A stretch of 64,000 bases of DNA from Clostridiales bacterium (lineage in GTDB: Bacteria; Bacillota; Clostridia; Oscillospirales; Ruminococcaceae): assembly GCA_003150405.1 (NCBI GenBank), contig QAMM01000003.1, forward strand, positions 1 to 64,000, written 5' to 3'. The position numbers were made by a program, and so were the translations under genes. Within the stretch, counting starts at the first letter, position 1, and each line of letters opens with the position of its first letter. Shown one piece after another: positions 15,473 through 25,303 of this stretch. The notes under the pieces are model-generated. The model searched no databases. It saw only the letters and a list, made by a program, of their open reading frames with translations, and had not been told where the DNA came from.

Positions 15473-16951
15473 ATGGAAAGCAGAAGCATATACAGCGATA
15501 TTGCGAAACGTACCGACGGCAACATCTATCTCGGCATCGTCGGTCCGGTTCGTACAGGAAAATCAACCTTTATCAAACGGTTCATGGAAACACTGGTCAT
15601 TCCGAACATTGACAGCGAATTTCGCCGGGAACGGGCCATTGACGAATTGCCGCAGTCATCTGCGGGCCGTACCATCATGACCACCGAGCCAAAGTTTATT
15701 CCCGAAGAGGCGGTCAAGGTAACTCTTGACGGTGCTGCAACCATGAATGTCCGCCTCATCGACTGCGTTGGTTACATTGTGCCGAGCTCGCTTGGCTATT
15801 TTGAGAACGAGGCGCCCCGCATGGTAGTCACTCCGTGGTTTGATGAGGAAGTGCCGTTCATCATGGCGGCTGAGGTCGGCACCCAGAAAGTCATTACCGA
15901 GCATTCGACCATCGGTCTTGTAATTACCACCGACGGGAGCATTGGCGAAATTCCCCGCGAAGAATATGAAGAGGCGGAAGAGCGGGTCATTGGCGAACTC
16001 AAAGAAATCAACAAGCCGTTCAGCGTGCTTCTCAACTGCCAGTACCCCAACAGTGAAAGTGCCAGACAGCTTGCTGCTGAACTGACCGAAAAGTACGGCG
16101 TTCCGGTTATGGCGCTTAACTGCCTGGATATGACCGAATCGGATATCAAAGAGGTTCTCTCCCAGGTGTTGCTCCAATTCCCAGTCAAAGAGGTTTCGGT
16201 GGATCTACCCAAGTGGGTGTCTAGTCTTGCAAAGGATCACTGGCTGAAATCGGCTGTGTTCGGCGCCATCAAGGAATCAGCTTCCTCGCTTACCCATATG
16301 AGTGGTGTCAGCGGTGTGGCTTCAGGAATTAGCGCGTGCGAATATGTGGCCAAATGCAGCGTTGCCTCCCTGGATATGGGTAGCGGAACCGCTAAAATTG
16401 AGGTGCTGCTCAAAAACGACCTGTTCTATAAAATTTTGGGAGAGGTCACCGGGCTGGAAATCGACGACGAAAGCAAGCTTATGCCTTGTATGATTGAACT
16501 TGCTGCAATGAAAAAGCAGTTTGATAAAATTAAAGCGGCTCTTGAAGAGGTTAATGCCACCGGCTATGGCATTGTCATGCCATCAATGGATGAGCTGAGC
16601 CTGGAAGAGCCGGAAATTGTCAAACAGGGCGGCCGTTACGGCGTAAAGCTGCGCGCCAGCGCGCCCTCCCTACATTTGCTGCGGGCAGACATCACCACCG
16701 AAGTCAGTCCCATTGTCGGCAATGAGAAACAGTCAGAGGAACTCATGCAATACCTGCTCAAAGAATTTGAGGAAAATCCCCAGCAGATTTGGGATTCCAA
16801 TATCTTTGGAAAGTCCCTCCACGAGCTGGTCAACGACGGTTTGCACAACAAACTCTACCGCATGCCGCCGGATGCACGCCTGAAACTTCAGGAAACCATT
16901 GAACGCATCATCAATGAAGGGTGCAGCGGATTAATTTGCATTATTCTGTAG
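15473..16951 (+). CDS. spoIVA: Stage IV sporulation protein A, coat-assembly ATPase
   Basis: 492 residues, the usual SpoIVA length. Walker A is GPVRTGKST (24-32), followed by the SpoIVA phrase ERAIDELPQSSAGRTIMTTEP and by LIDCVGY as the Walker B/G3-like segment. A middle domain and a C-terminal coat-anchoring region end in CSGLICIIL. SpoIVA polymerises with ATP hydrolysis on the outer forespore membrane and is the base of the spore coat. AGGAGG lies about 12 nt before the ATG. It forms a two-gene unit with sipL and is expected to be made in the mother cell. Confidence 0.95.
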   Translation: MESRSIYSDIAKRTDGNIYLGIVGPVRTGKSTFIKRFMETLVIPNIDSEFRRERAIDELPQSSAGRTIMTTEPKFIPEEAVKVTLDGAATMNVRLIDCVGYIVPSSLGYFENEAPRMVVTPWFDEEVPFIMAAEVGTQKVITEHSTIGLVITTDGSIGEIPREEYEEAEERVIGELKEINKPFSVLLNCQYPNSESARQLAAELTEKYGVPVMALNCLDMTESDIKEVLSQVLLQFPVKEVSVDLPKWVSSLAKDHWLKSAVFGAIKESASSLTHMSGVSGVASGISACEYVAKCSVASLDMGSGTAKIEVLLKNDLFYKILGEVTGLEIDDESKLMPCMIELAAMKKQFDKIKAALEEVNATGYGIVMPSMDELSLEEPEIVKQGGRYGVKLRASAPSLHLLRADITTEVSPIVGNEKQSEELMQYLLKEFEENPQQIWDSNIFGKSLHELVNDGLHNKLYRMPPDARLKLQETIERIINEGCSGLICIIL

Positions 16952-16954
16952 CCA

Positions 16955-16987
16955 AAGGGCACATGAGAATTCATGTGCCTTTTTTGT
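16955..16987 (+). terminator. Terminator of sipL-spoIVA
   Basis: GGCACATGA pairs with TCATGTGCC and is followed by TTTTTT, immediately after spoIVA. Confidence 0.85.
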
Positions 16988-17040
16988 GCAAATTGCATAA
17001 AGATATAGACAGAAATTGTCTCTGAAAAGTGCGATATGAC

Positions 17041-17069
17041 TTGACTTTGCCTGGGTGCGATCATAAAAT
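17041..17069 (+). promoter_or_regulatory. Promoter of the MacAB-like ABC operon
   Basis: TTGACT (17041-17046), 17 bp, TAAAAT (17064-17069), about 50 bp before the adaptor gene start. Good match to a housekeeping promoter. Confidence 0.65.
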
Positions 17070-17118
17070 GAAAGATAAGTATTATATAAAATTACGTCGT
17101 TTTAACAGGAGTGAAACC

Positions 17119-18150
17119 ATGCATCGAAACACAAAACACAGAATGAGACAAGGAATTGCGTTGGGCTGCGCATTGCTGGTCCTCAGCGGCTGCTCCATGT
17201 TCCCGCAGGAAGAAGAGACGCTTGCCCCGCCGCTTAAACAGCCGGTTGAGGTGGAGTATACCACAGAAGAAGCCGTTGTCGGCACAATTTCGGAAGAAGT
17301 GTCTGACACCTGCACTGCGGTTGCAACACAGGAGTATTCCCTTTCGTTTGGGGAGCGCAGCGGCGTTCTCCGCTCCAAAGAGGTTGTGGTCGGGGATACT
17401 GTGACTAAAGGTCAGGTCATTGCTCGGTTGGACGGCGGCGACGCCGAAGCGCAGCTTGAAAAAGAAAAGATCAATCTGCAAATGCTGAAAATCAATCTGG
17501 AGCGGGCGCGCGCCAAAGGTCTGCCGGATACCGACACCAAAGGCAATAAAGTCAATTTTGACGCTCAGCTTGTCGAGCTTCAGATCAAGCAGTCAGAGCT
17601 CAACATTCAATCACTGGAAAAAGAAATATCTGAAACTACGGTATATGCTCCCATTGACGGAGTGGTGACCTATCTAACTGACGCGAACGTCGGCGATAAT
17701 ATTCCCATGCGCAACGTTGTCTGTAAGGTAGCAGATGTCTCCAGCCTTAGCTTTGAGTACACCGGTTCCAAAGCGGATAAGCTGGTATTTGGTATGAATG
17801 TCACCCTTACCATTGACGGACAGGAATATGCAGGTAAAGTCAGCGCAACCCGGGCCAGTGTACCGGATGATCTGAAAAGTGAATTTGACGGCAAAGTTCG
17901 GTTCTCGGCAGAAGGTTCTCCGGCGTTGGAAATTGGAGAAAAAGCCCAGTATAAAGCGGTTACCGCCACACGGGAAAATGTTGTCCTTGTGCCGCGCAGC
18001 GCAGTGACCGGAAGCAGCGGCTCCTATTACGTCAGTATTTTTAAAGATGGCGTAAAAAGTGAACGTGCCGTGGACGTTGGCATCCTCACCTCGACCCAGG
18101 CGGAAATTGTAAAAGGGGTGGATGTGGGCGAACAGGTTATTACCAACTAA
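17119..18150 (+). CDS. HlyD/MacA-type adaptor lipoprotein of an ABC export system
   Basis: 343 residues. The lipobox is LVLSGC (Cys about 24). A lipoyl-like half (EYSLSFGERSGVLRSKEVVVGDTVTKGQVIARLDG) is followed by a coiled-coil hairpin (EAQLEKEKINLQMLKINLERA ... LEKEIS), the second lipoyl half (TTVYAPIDGVVTYL) and a beta-barrel (SLSFEYTG ... VRFSAEG). In Gram-positives such adaptors couple MacB-like permeases to substrates outside the cell. The start at 17119 has AGGAG upstream. It is first in an operon with the permease 12 bp downstream and two ATPases. The substrate is unknown (peptide, antibiotic or lipid). Confidence 0.85.
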   Translation: MHRNTKHRMRQGIALGCALLVLSGCSMFPQEEETLAPPLKQPVEVEYTTEEAVVGTISEEVSDTCTAVATQEYSLSFGERSGVLRSKEVVVGDTVTKGQVIARLDGGDAEAQLEKEKINLQMLKINLERARAKGLPDTDTKGNKVNFDAQLVELQIKQSELNIQSLEKEISETTVYAPIDGVVTYLTDANVGDNIPMRNVVCKVADVSSLSFEYTGSKADKLVFGMNVTLTIDGQEYAGKVSATRASVPDDLKSEFDGKVRFSAEGSPALEIGEKAQYKAVTATRENVVLVPRSAVTGSSGSYYVSIFKDGVKSERAVDVGILTSTQAEIVKGVDVGEQVITN

Positions 18151-18162
18151 GGAGGAAGCCGC

Positions 18163-21036
18163 TTGTTTTTACTTGTAATGCGGAAGATGCTTCGGAACAA
18201 GTGGATGGTGATATGTCTGACCATAGGCTGCCTCCTTGCGGTCGCCACCATCAGCTGTATGCCCATTTATTCCAACAGCATCTACCAGCGTATGCTTATT
18301 AAAGATCTGGAAAATTACCAGCTTGAAAACAACCAGTACCCCGGCCAGTATGTCATTAACCAGTATGTGGGACAAAATGCCTCCGGCGAAGAATTTTTAG
18401 CGAATTATCGTCAGTCGGAGAGCATTATCCAGAACGGTTTTATCGAACAGCTGGGCCTGCCGGTGCTGGCACAGTCCCAACGTTTGACGGCCAAGCCTAT
18501 GCGGGTTCTGCCGGATATTTACGCGGGGGATGAAACCAAATCCCGCAAGGTGCAGTTTACAGCAATGGAAGGCATTGGAGACCATGTTACTATAATTTCC
18601 GGCGCTCTTCCGTCGTCTCAGCCGGATCCGGACGGCGTCATTGAGGTTATGGTGGACGAAAACGCAATGGGTACCCTGAGCCTGTCTACAGGGGATACTG
18701 CGGTCGTTACATACAGTCAGGCGGGCGTTATGGAACCAGTTAAAATCCGCGTCACCGGCGTTTTTCGGTATACCGATGGAAGCGATCTTTACTGGAGCCA
18801 ACCCCAAACCGCATTTAAAGAGGTTGTTGTCATGGACAGCGCCTTGTTTGAACAGCGGTTTTTAGAGGGGGATGGAGAACTGTTTTACTCTTCCTCCTGG
18901 AATTTTGCACTGGATTATACCCAAATGAAGGTGCAGCAGGCCGGGCATTACCAGTCGGTCCTTGCGAGCCAGCAGCGTCAGTTTACCGATGATGTGCGGT
19001 TCAATACAGTAATGGGGGACATCTTAGCAAGCTATTCTTCGCGGCTTGGTTCCCTTTCCATGACCCTATGGATTTTGCAGATACCGGTCATCCTCATGCT
19101 GCTTCTCTATGTGTTCATGGTCTCCAAGCTCATAGTAGATTATGACAGCGATGACATTGCGGTGCAGAAAAGCCGCGGTGCCAGCAATCTGCAAATTTTT
19201 GACAGCTACCTGGCCGAAGGGGCGCTCATCGGTCTGGTCGCTTTGCTTGCCGGCCCGCTCATTGGCTATGCTGTCTGCGGCATCCTCGGCCTGTCGGACG
19301 GATTCCTTGAATTTGTATCTCGCAAGGGAATACAGGTGGAAATGGTGCCGGACGCTTATATCTACGCGCTGCTCGCCATTGCCGCCTTTCTCGTTACCAT
19401 GCTGGTGCCGGTGCTCATGCAGGCGCGCGGCAACATTGTCAAACATAAACGTGCCAAAAGCCGTAACACCGACAAACCATTCTGGAAAAAGTTTTACCTG
19501 GATGTTGTTCTTATGGGGATTGCGCTTTACGGTTATTTTTCCTACCGCAGCAGCATGAAAATGCTTACGGATGTCGGCGTCTCCGGCACCGATGTGCCAA
19601 TGGATCCCTTGCTCTTCCTCATTAGCACCCTGTTCATTTTGGCCGCCGCGCTGCTGTTCCTGCGGCTTTATCCGCTGCTCATCCGGCTGGTATTCCGCAT
19701 CGGACGCAAACGTTGGGCTCCGGCAGCCTATGCGTCGCTCATCAATGTCTCCCGCACCCGCAGCAGTCATTTTCTCATGGTGTTTTTAATGATGACGGTC
19801 TCACTAGGAATCTTTAATACCGTCTCAGCCCGAACCGTCAATACCTTTATTGAGGACCGGGTGATGTATGCAGACGGCGCCGATCTCGTTATCACGAACA
19901 CCTGGAAGTATGATACCGTCAAGGTGATGTACGACGAAAATGGAAATACGGTTCCTTATGATGAAAATGCGGCGGATTTTGATTCTTCCAAGGTGAGCAA
20001 TATGTATGTTTACACCGAACCGGATTTTGTTCCTTATACCCAGCTTGATACCATTGAGCGGGCTACAAAGGTGTACCGGGACGATAATGCCTCACTGAGC
20101 CAGAATGGTTCTGGCGCGCATTCGCTTCAAAATTTGCAGCTTATGGGGATTGTTCCTCATGAGTTTGGCGAAGTGGTCTGGAGCCGCAGCGATCTGCTGC
20201 CGGTTCATATCAATGAATATTTAAACATCCTTACCGAGGATCCCAGCGCTGTTTTTATTTCCCGCAGCATTGCGGAAAGCGCCGGAATTCGGCCGGGGGA
20301 TAAGGTCAGTCTTTCCTGGACCGGGCAGGTCAAGCCAAGAGAGGTCATGGTCTGTGGTGTTATCGATTATTGGCCAACCATCAATCCCAATCAGGATGCG
20401 GACGGTGAAACCCCGCGGTTTATTATTGCAAATCTTGGCTGCCTTAATGAAGGCGGGAACATTCGCCCCTATGAGATTTGGATGAAGCGGGCGCTGGGCG
20501 TCACATCAGAACAGATTTATCAGGAGTTCGAGGAAAAAGATATCAAGTTTGACACCATTCAGAACCGTCAGCAGGACCTGGTCGCAGCCAAAAATGACCC
20601 TATGCTCCAGGGTACCAACGGCATGTTGACCCTCGGCTTCATCATTATTATGACGGTTACCTTCATCGGTTTCCTGATTTACTGGATTTTCAACATTCGG
20701 GAGCGCACCCTCCAGTTTGGCATCCTGCGCGCTATGGGCCTTTCCAAGCGCAAGCTCGTTGGAATGATTGTATGGGAGCAGGTGCTCATTTCCGGGGTTG
20801 CCATCCTCGTTGGGGTGCTCGTCGGCACCCTGTCCTCCAATCTGTTCGTGCCGCTGCTGCAAATGGTTTACAGTCCGTCAGAGCAGGTACCGCCGTTTCT
20901 GGTGGTCGCTTATTTTGAGGATTACCTGCGTATCTTCGCCATTTTAGGTGTTATGCTGGTAGTCGGCGGCGTGGTGCTTGGGGTCATTATCTCGCGCATC
21001 AAAATGGACCAGGCACTCAAACTGGGGGAGGATTAA
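18163..21036 (+). CDS. MacB/FtsX-type ABC transporter permease, long form
   Basis: 957 residues. It starts with TTG at 18163, 7 nt after GGAGG; ATG at 18178 is an alternative. One N-terminal membrane helix (VICLTIGCLLAVATI) is followed by a large extracellular domain. A first FtsX block follows (about 290-430, including VQKSRGASNLQIFDSYLAEG). More helices come near 455-530, a second extracellular domain, and a C-terminal FtsX block (FIIIMTVTFIGFLIYWI; LQFGILRAMGLSKRKLVGMIVWEQ). The two FtsX domains in one chain make a complete transmembrane unit. It should act as a mechanotransmission-type exporter or envelope machine with the ATPases that follow. Confidence 0.87.
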   Translation: MFLLVMRKMLRNKWMVICLTIGCLLAVATISCMPIYSNSIYQRMLIKDLENYQLENNQYPGQYVINQYVGQNASGEEFLANYRQSESIIQNGFIEQLGLPVLAQSQRLTAKPMRVLPDIYAGDETKSRKVQFTAMEGIGDHVTIISGALPSSQPDPDGVIEVMVDENAMGTLSLSTGDTAVVTYSQAGVMEPVKIRVTGVFRYTDGSDLYWSQPQTAFKEVVVMDSALFEQRFLEGDGELFYSSSWNFALDYTQMKVQQAGHYQSVLASQQRQFTDDVRFNTVMGDILASYSSRLGSLSMTLWILQIPVILMLLLYVFMVSKLIVDYDSDDIAVQKSRGASNLQIFDSYLAEGALIGLVALLAGPLIGYAVCGILGLSDGFLEFVSRKGIQVEMVPDAYIYALLAIAAFLVTMLVPVLMQARGNIVKHKRAKSRNTDKPFWKKFYLDVVLMGIALYGYFSYRSSMKMLTDVGVSGTDVPMDPLLFLISTLFILAAALLFLRLYPLLIRLVFRIGRKRWAPAAYASLINVSRTRSSHFLMVFLMMTVSLGIFNTVSARTVNTFIEDRVMYADGADLVITNTWKYDTVKVMYDENGNTVPYDENAADFDSSKVSNMYVYTEPDFVPYTQLDTIERATKVYRDDNASLSQNGSGAHSLQNLQLMGIVPHEFGEVVWSRSDLLPVHINEYLNILTEDPSAVFISRSIAESAGIRPGDKVSLSWTGQVKPREVMVCGVIDYWPTINPNQDADGETPRFIIANLGCLNEGGNIRPYEIWMKRALGVTSEQIYQEFEEKDIKFDTIQNRQQDLVAAKNDPMLQGTNGMLTLGFIIIMTVTFIGFLIYWIFNIRERTLQFGILRAMGLSKRKLVGMIVWEQVLISGVAILVGVLVGTLSSNLFVPLLQMVYSPSEQVPPFLVVAYFEDYLRIFAILGVMLVVGGVVLGVIISRIKMDQALKLGED

Positions 21037-21039
21037 ACC

Positions 21040-21720
21040 ATGGAAGTACCAATTTTATATACCAAAAATGTTTGCCGGGACTATCGTTCCGGCCACGAAA
21101 CAGTCCACGCCCTGAGCAATGTCTCGGTGGAAATACCAAAAGGCAAGCTCACCATTCTGCGGGGCCGTTCCGGTTCCGGAAAAACGACGCTGCTCAATTC
21201 CCTCGGCGCGCTGGATTTCCCAACATCGGGTGAAATCTGGTTTGAGGGAACCGATATTACCAAGCTCAGTGAAACCGAGCGGGATGAATTTCGCCGCCTG
21301 AATACCGGCTTTGTGTTCCAGTCAGTCGCTTTGATGGCCAACATGTCTGCCTATGAAAACGTTGAGTTCGGCATGCGGATTGCCGGCACCCCGGCGGCGG
21401 AACGTCAGCAGCGTGCAATGGAAAGTTTGGATTTGGTCGGCTTGTCCAAACGCGCCAGCCACCGCCCGCAGGAAATGTCGGGCGGTGAACAGCAGCGTGT
21501 CGCTATCGCGCGCGCCATCTCACACCGGCCCAAGCTCATCTTTGCGGATGAGCCAACGGCCGAGCTTGACACGGCAATGGGGCTTTATGTTATGAAAACC
21601 TTTAAGGATTTAATTGAAAAGGAGGGTGTCACCATTGTCATGACCACCCATGATCCGAATATGATGGAAATTGCAGATGTGGTGTATTCCTTGCAGGACG
21701 GGGTGATTGTGGATGGCTGA
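21040..21720 (+). CDS. ABC transporter ATP-binding protein (MacB/LolD type), first copy
   Basis: 226 residues, a bare nucleotide-binding domain. Walker A is GRSGSGKTT (about 42-50), Q-loop FVFQSVALM, signature [14 protein letters not shown] and Walker B KLIFADEPTAELD, followed by the H-loop in TTHDPN. It begins 3 bp after the permease stop and overlaps the start of the second ATPase, so translation is coupled. It powers the FtsX permease, probably as a heterodimer with the next protein. Confidence 0.9.
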   Translation: MEVPILYTKNVCRDYRSGHETVHALSNVSVEIPKGKLTILRGRSGSGKTTLLNSLGALDFPTSGEIWFEGTDITKLSETERDEFRRLNTGFVFQSVALMANMSAYENVEFGMRIAGTPAAERQQRAMESLDLVGLSKRASHRPQEMSGGEQQRVAIARAISHRPKLIFADEPTAELDTAMGLYVMKTFKDLIEKEGVTIVMTTHDPNMMEIADVVYSLQDGVIVDG

Positions 21721-22624
21721 TCAGAAAGAAATCGTCCTGTGCGAAAACCTTGTCAAAATTTATAAAACTGATGAAACCGAGGTTGTTGCCCTGCAAGGGC
21801 TTGATTTGAGCGTAGAGTATGGCGAAATCACCGCCATCATCGGCAACAGCGGCAGCGGAAAATCCACCCTGCTCAATATGCTCGGTGGACTGGACAAACC
21901 CTCTGCCGGCACTATTTTGGTGGATGGACTCAACCTCGGTAAGTTCACCGACCATGATCTCATCCGCTACAAGCGCAATACGGTTGGATTCGTCTGGCAG
22001 AACAACGCCCGCAACCTGATCCCGTACCTGTCCGCCACCGAGAACATTGAACTGCCCATGCGGCTAAACGGTAAGGTGGATCATAACCGCGCGCTGGAGC
22101 TGCTGGACGCAGTGGGCCTCTCCCACCGCAGGAACAACAAACTACACGAGATGTCCGGCGGCGAACAGCAGCGAGTCGCCATTGCCATCGCGCTTGCGAA
22201 TAGCCCAAAGCTGCTCCTTGCCGATGAACCGACCGGCGCGGTGGACAGCCGCACCTCGGATCAAATCCTCAACGTTTTTCGGGAGGTCAACCGCGCGACC
22301 GGTGTTACCATCATCATCGTCACCCACGATATGGCGCTTTCCCGCAAGGTGGATCGTGTTGTCGCCATCCGCGACGGGCGCACCAGCAGTGAAATTCTGC
22401 GCAAGACCTCTTATGCCGATGAGCTTGGCCATATCGGTTCTCTCCGCGAGGAGGAGACCCATGTTGAGCTCGCTGTACTCGACCGTGCTGGGCGGCTTCA
22501 AATCCCGCGCGAGTATCTCGAACAAATTGGAGCCGGGAATGGAAATAAGCTGCTTGTTGAGCTGGAGGATGGGAAAATCGTTATCCAGGCGCCGCACCAG
22601 CAGACAGCGGATTCTGAGGAGTAA
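21713..22624 (+). CDS. ABC transporter ATP-binding protein with C-terminal AbrB/MazE-like domain
   Basis: 303 residues. A complete ABC ATPase occupies residues 1-225: Walker [10 protein letters not shown], signature [14 protein letters not shown], Walker [14 protein letters not shown] and a TH in IVTHDM. Residues 250-298 then read as a swapped-hairpin AbrB domain: [20 protein letters not shown], a [13 protein letters not shown] turn, IVIQAP. Such domains usually bind DNA or act as dimerisation modules. Here one may join two ATPases or sense something. The ATG at 21713 overlaps the previous stop by 8 bp. It is partner of the first ATPase and the FtsX permease. Confidence 0.85.
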   Translation: MADQKEIVLCENLVKIYKTDETEVVALQGLDLSVEYGEITAIIGNSGSGKSTLLNMLGGLDKPSAGTILVDGLNLGKFTDHDLIRYKRNTVGFVWQNNARNLIPYLSATENIELPMRLNGKVDHNRALELLDAVGLSHRRNNKLHEMSGGEQQRVAIAIALANSPKLLLADEPTGAVDSRTSDQILNVFREVNRATGVTIIIVTHDMALSRKVDRVVAIRDGRTSSEILRKTSYADELGHIGSLREEETHVELAVLDRAGRLQIPREYLEQIGAGNGNKLLVELEDGKIVIQAPHQQTADSEE

Positions 22625-22768
22625 ATAAGCGAAGCTCTGTGTCGCACAAGAAAATGGTTTTGTTTTCCCTGTGTAGGGCTATGAAATGGAGTGATGTTGT
22701 ATTGAGGGCAGTCATTTGTTTGCATTTTACAGAAAACACCGTGCTGTTTGGAAAGAAAGGATGTTGTT

Positions 22769-24076
22769 ATGAAATGGAAGCGTTTGGTTGCCGAGATTTT
22801 GGCCGTGTGCTGTTTGACTGGCTGTATGGCGGCTTCGGAAGAACAAGTGGTGAATTCCGGCAGTGAACCATCTGCGCCGTCCGTCTCGACGTCGGGGGAG
22901 ACAACCAGGCTGACTTTCCGGTATCATGTCTCACGCGACGCGCCGGATCATTCGTCGGTGGAAATTTATAAGGCGGTGGACGCGTTTAATGAATCCAATC
23001 CCTACAACATTTTTGTAGAGACCTTGTGGTTGTCTGATTTGGAGGCGGAAATGCAGCCTTCGGTTGAAACTGATTTGTATTGGGACTATGATCTTTCCCG
23101 TAAAAACGTGGCAGAAGGAGAGTACCTGGATCTGGCGCCCTACCTTAATCAGGATTCGGATTGGAAGCAGTCCTTCCGGGGTGGTATCCTCAATCAGATG
23201 ACGGTTGAAGACGGTGTATATGGCATTCCGCTGAGTATTAATTATTCGTACCTGTACTATGACATTGAACTGTTTGAACAGGCTGGGGTCAACGCTGCTG
23301 ATATTGAGACCTGGCAGGACTTTTTAGATGCTTGCCGCAGCCTGAAAGCAGCGGAAATTGAACCACTTTCTTCGAGTTTGGATTTTTATTATGAACCGGA
23401 ACTATACGCGGCCTATGCCGTTTACCGGTTTGGCGGGCGGGAGGCTGTGGAAGCCATCGGAAATCTGGACAAAAACGCCACTTTTTTCCAGCCCTGCTTT
23501 GAGCGTGCCTGTGCGCTGGCTGCACAACTGTATGAAGAAAACTATGTGCAGGTGAACGACAGTTTATATCAGTCCGGCCCGGCCGCTATTTTCCGCCACC
23601 ATACGATGTATCAGCTCAGTGAAAGATTTGACAACGAAGCGCCCCGTGAGGATTTTGGCGTATTGCCGTTCCCACAGGTGCAGGAGCCGCTCGGAACGTC
23701 GAAGCAATGGATCGGCGTTGCTGAAAACATTGCCGTTTCCAGCAAAACCGAGCACCCGGAGCTCGCTGTGGAATTTCTCAAATATATGACCTCCGACCCG
23801 GTGCAGCGCGCACTGCTTGAAGAAGCGTGGCAGGTTCCGGCGGTTCAAGCGGTGGATTATGACGTCGAAAAGGTTCCGCGCCATATCCGGGAAGTGATTG
23901 AGTATACGGCGCAGGAGGGTGTAGAAACTTTCCCGCCGCTTGAATGGCGTTGGGGGTTGGATATTTACAATGTTTTTTATTCCCCTTTGGATTCGGTCGT
24001 CCGCGGTGAACAAACCCCACAGGAAGCTATGCGCAGCGCACAGGAGGAGTATCAGGCGCTCAGGAAGTCGGCATAG
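22769..24076 (+). CDS. Extracellular solute-binding lipoprotein, family 1 (sugar-type)
   Basis: 435 residues. The lipobox is LTGC (about residue 19). The family 1 fold is seen in TRLTFRYHVSRDAPDHSSVEIYKAVDAFNES, then DLAPYLNQDSDWKQSF, YGIPLSINYSYLYYDIELFEQAGV and SSKTEHPELAVEFLKYMTSDPVQRALL near the C-terminus. It normally delivers oligosaccharides or similar solutes to an importer, but no cognate permeases are next to it. The neighbouring ABC genes are exporter-like. It could serve an importer elsewhere, possibly for the xylan fragments handled by the adjacent operon (inference). Start at 22769, with AAGG 8 nt upstream. Confidence 0.85.
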   Translation: MKWKRLVAEILAVCCLTGCMAASEEQVVNSGSEPSAPSVSTSGETTRLTFRYHVSRDAPDHSSVEIYKAVDAFNESNPYNIFVETLWLSDLEAEMQPSVETDLYWDYDLSRKNVAEGEYLDLAPYLNQDSDWKQSFRGGILNQMTVEDGVYGIPLSINYSYLYYDIELFEQAGVNAADIETWQDFLDACRSLKAAEIEPLSSSLDFYYEPELYAAYAVYRFGGREAVEAIGNLDKNATFFQPCFERACALAAQLYEENYVQVNDSLYQSGPAAIFRHHTMYQLSERFDNEAPREDFGVLPFPQVQEPLGTSKQWIGVAENIAVSSKTEHPELAVEFLKYMTSDPVQRALLEEAWQVPAVQAVDYDVEKVPRHIREVIEYTAQEGVETFPPLEWRWGLDIYNVFYSPLDSVVRGEQTPQEAMRSAQEEYQALRKSA

Positions 24077-24193
24077 CGCATGCGATTGGATGCTGTCTGG
24101 TACAAATCTTCCTAAAGCGTTCTTTTAATCGGTGCGCAGATAGGAGATGGCTGGACATACAGCGCGGGGATAGTGGCGAATATCGTTCAGTCC

Positions 24194-24253
24194 AAAAAAG
24201 CAAATCTGCCGTTGTTTGAGAAATTCCCAAACAACGGCAGATTTGCTTTTTAC
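24194..24253. terminator. Very long bidirectional terminator hairpin
   Basis: About 25 bp of perfect pairing (AAAAAAGCAAATCTGCCG... with its complement) around a 9-base loop; T runs flank both sides. It ends the solute-binding gene (+) and the glucuronate operon (-). Confidence 0.9.
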
Positions 24254-24268
24254 GGATTGGATTCGTGT

Positions 24269-25288
24269 TTACCGGTTCATTTCGCTCTGTGGGCCGGTGC
24301 TGTGGTGTGCCCTGATTATGCCATTGATCTCCCGCAGGCTGGTGCAGGGCAGGTCGCCTGCAACAGTCTCTTTGACCGCTGCCATAGCGTTGCCGTATTC
24401 CACAGCCTGTTGCATGGTGAGCCCAGAAAGGATAGCGTACAACACGCCAGATACATAGGCGTCGCCGCTGCCAATGCGATCCACCACTTCGATGTTCCGG
24501 TACGGCTCCTCGGTATAGAAGACGCCGCTTTTTGCGTCGTATAGCTCCGAGGTAAAGTCATGGCTTGAGGGGCTGTTGATCTTCCGCTTAGTCGTCGCCA
24601 CAACCTGAAGATTGTAGGTCTCCGCAAATTCTTTCATGATGTCGTGCAGCTCGCCGGTGCGGCCGAACATCCTGCGGCAGCTCTCCTCTGAAATAAAGAG
24701 GATATCAATGTACGGCAGCACTGCCTCAATGGCGGCTTTCGCCTTTTCCTCTCCCCAGAGGTTAGCCCGGTAGTTGACGTCAAAGGAAATGAGCGTCCCA
24801 TTTTCTTTAAACCGCTTGATAACGGCTGTCGCGGCGGCGCAGACCTCGTCCGAAAGCGCGAGGGTAATACCGCTGGTGTGGAACAGCCGGGTATCGGTGT
24901 AAATCCACTCCGGAAGATCCTCCGCCCGGAACCGGGAGGGAGAAGAATTTTTGCGGTCATACACCACGCTGGGCTTGCGCGGGGTCGCGCCGCTTTCCAT
25001 GTAGTAGGTGCCGACCCGTGCGCTGTCCGCTGTGTCATCCGCAATATAGCAGTCGTCCACGCCTAACATGCGCATCTGCCCGGTAATATAGTCTCGGATG
25101 GCGTTGATGGGGAGCTTGGTGGCAAAGGCTGTTTTGAGGCCCAGCGCCGAAATCCCCGCCATGACGTTGAGCTCCGAGCCGCCGGGGCGGCTGTCCAGCA
25201 CGGTGGCGCGACAGAGCCGCTCTTTGCCGACCGGGGTCAGGCGGAGCATGACTTCGCCCAAACTGATGGCGTCAAATCGTCTTTCCAT
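24269..25288 (-). CDS. kdgK: 2-keto-3-deoxygluconate kinase (PfkB/ribokinase family)
   Basis: 339 residues. It phosphorylates 2-keto-3-deoxygluconate (KDG) to KDPG with ATP. N-terminal SLGEVMLRLTP and SRPGGSELNVMAGISALG mark the PfkB sugar site; the C-terminal signature DRIGSGDAYVSGVL places the catalytic Asp at 276. It is the last gene of the glucuronate operon, 15 bp after the aldolase stop, with GGAGGG before the ATG. Pathway context supports KDG over other sugars. Confidence 0.9.
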   Translation of the reverse strand: MERRFDAISLGEVMLRLTPVGKERLCRATVLDSRPGGSELNVMAGISALGLKTAFATKLPINAIRDYITGQMRMLGVDDCYIADDTADSARVGTYYMESGATPRKPSVVYDRKNSSPSRFRAEDLPEWIYTDTRLFHTSGITLALSDEVCAAATAVIKRFKENGTLISFDVNYRANLWGEEKAKAAIEAVLPYIDILFISEESCRRMFGRTGELHDIMKEFAETYNLQVVATTKRKINSPSSHDFTSELYDAKSGVFYTEEPYRNIEVVDRIGSGDAYVSGVLYAILSGLTMQQAVEYGNAMAAVKETVAGDLPCTSLREINGIIRAHHSTGPQSEMNR

Positions 25289-25303
25289 GATAGCCCTCCG
25301 TTG

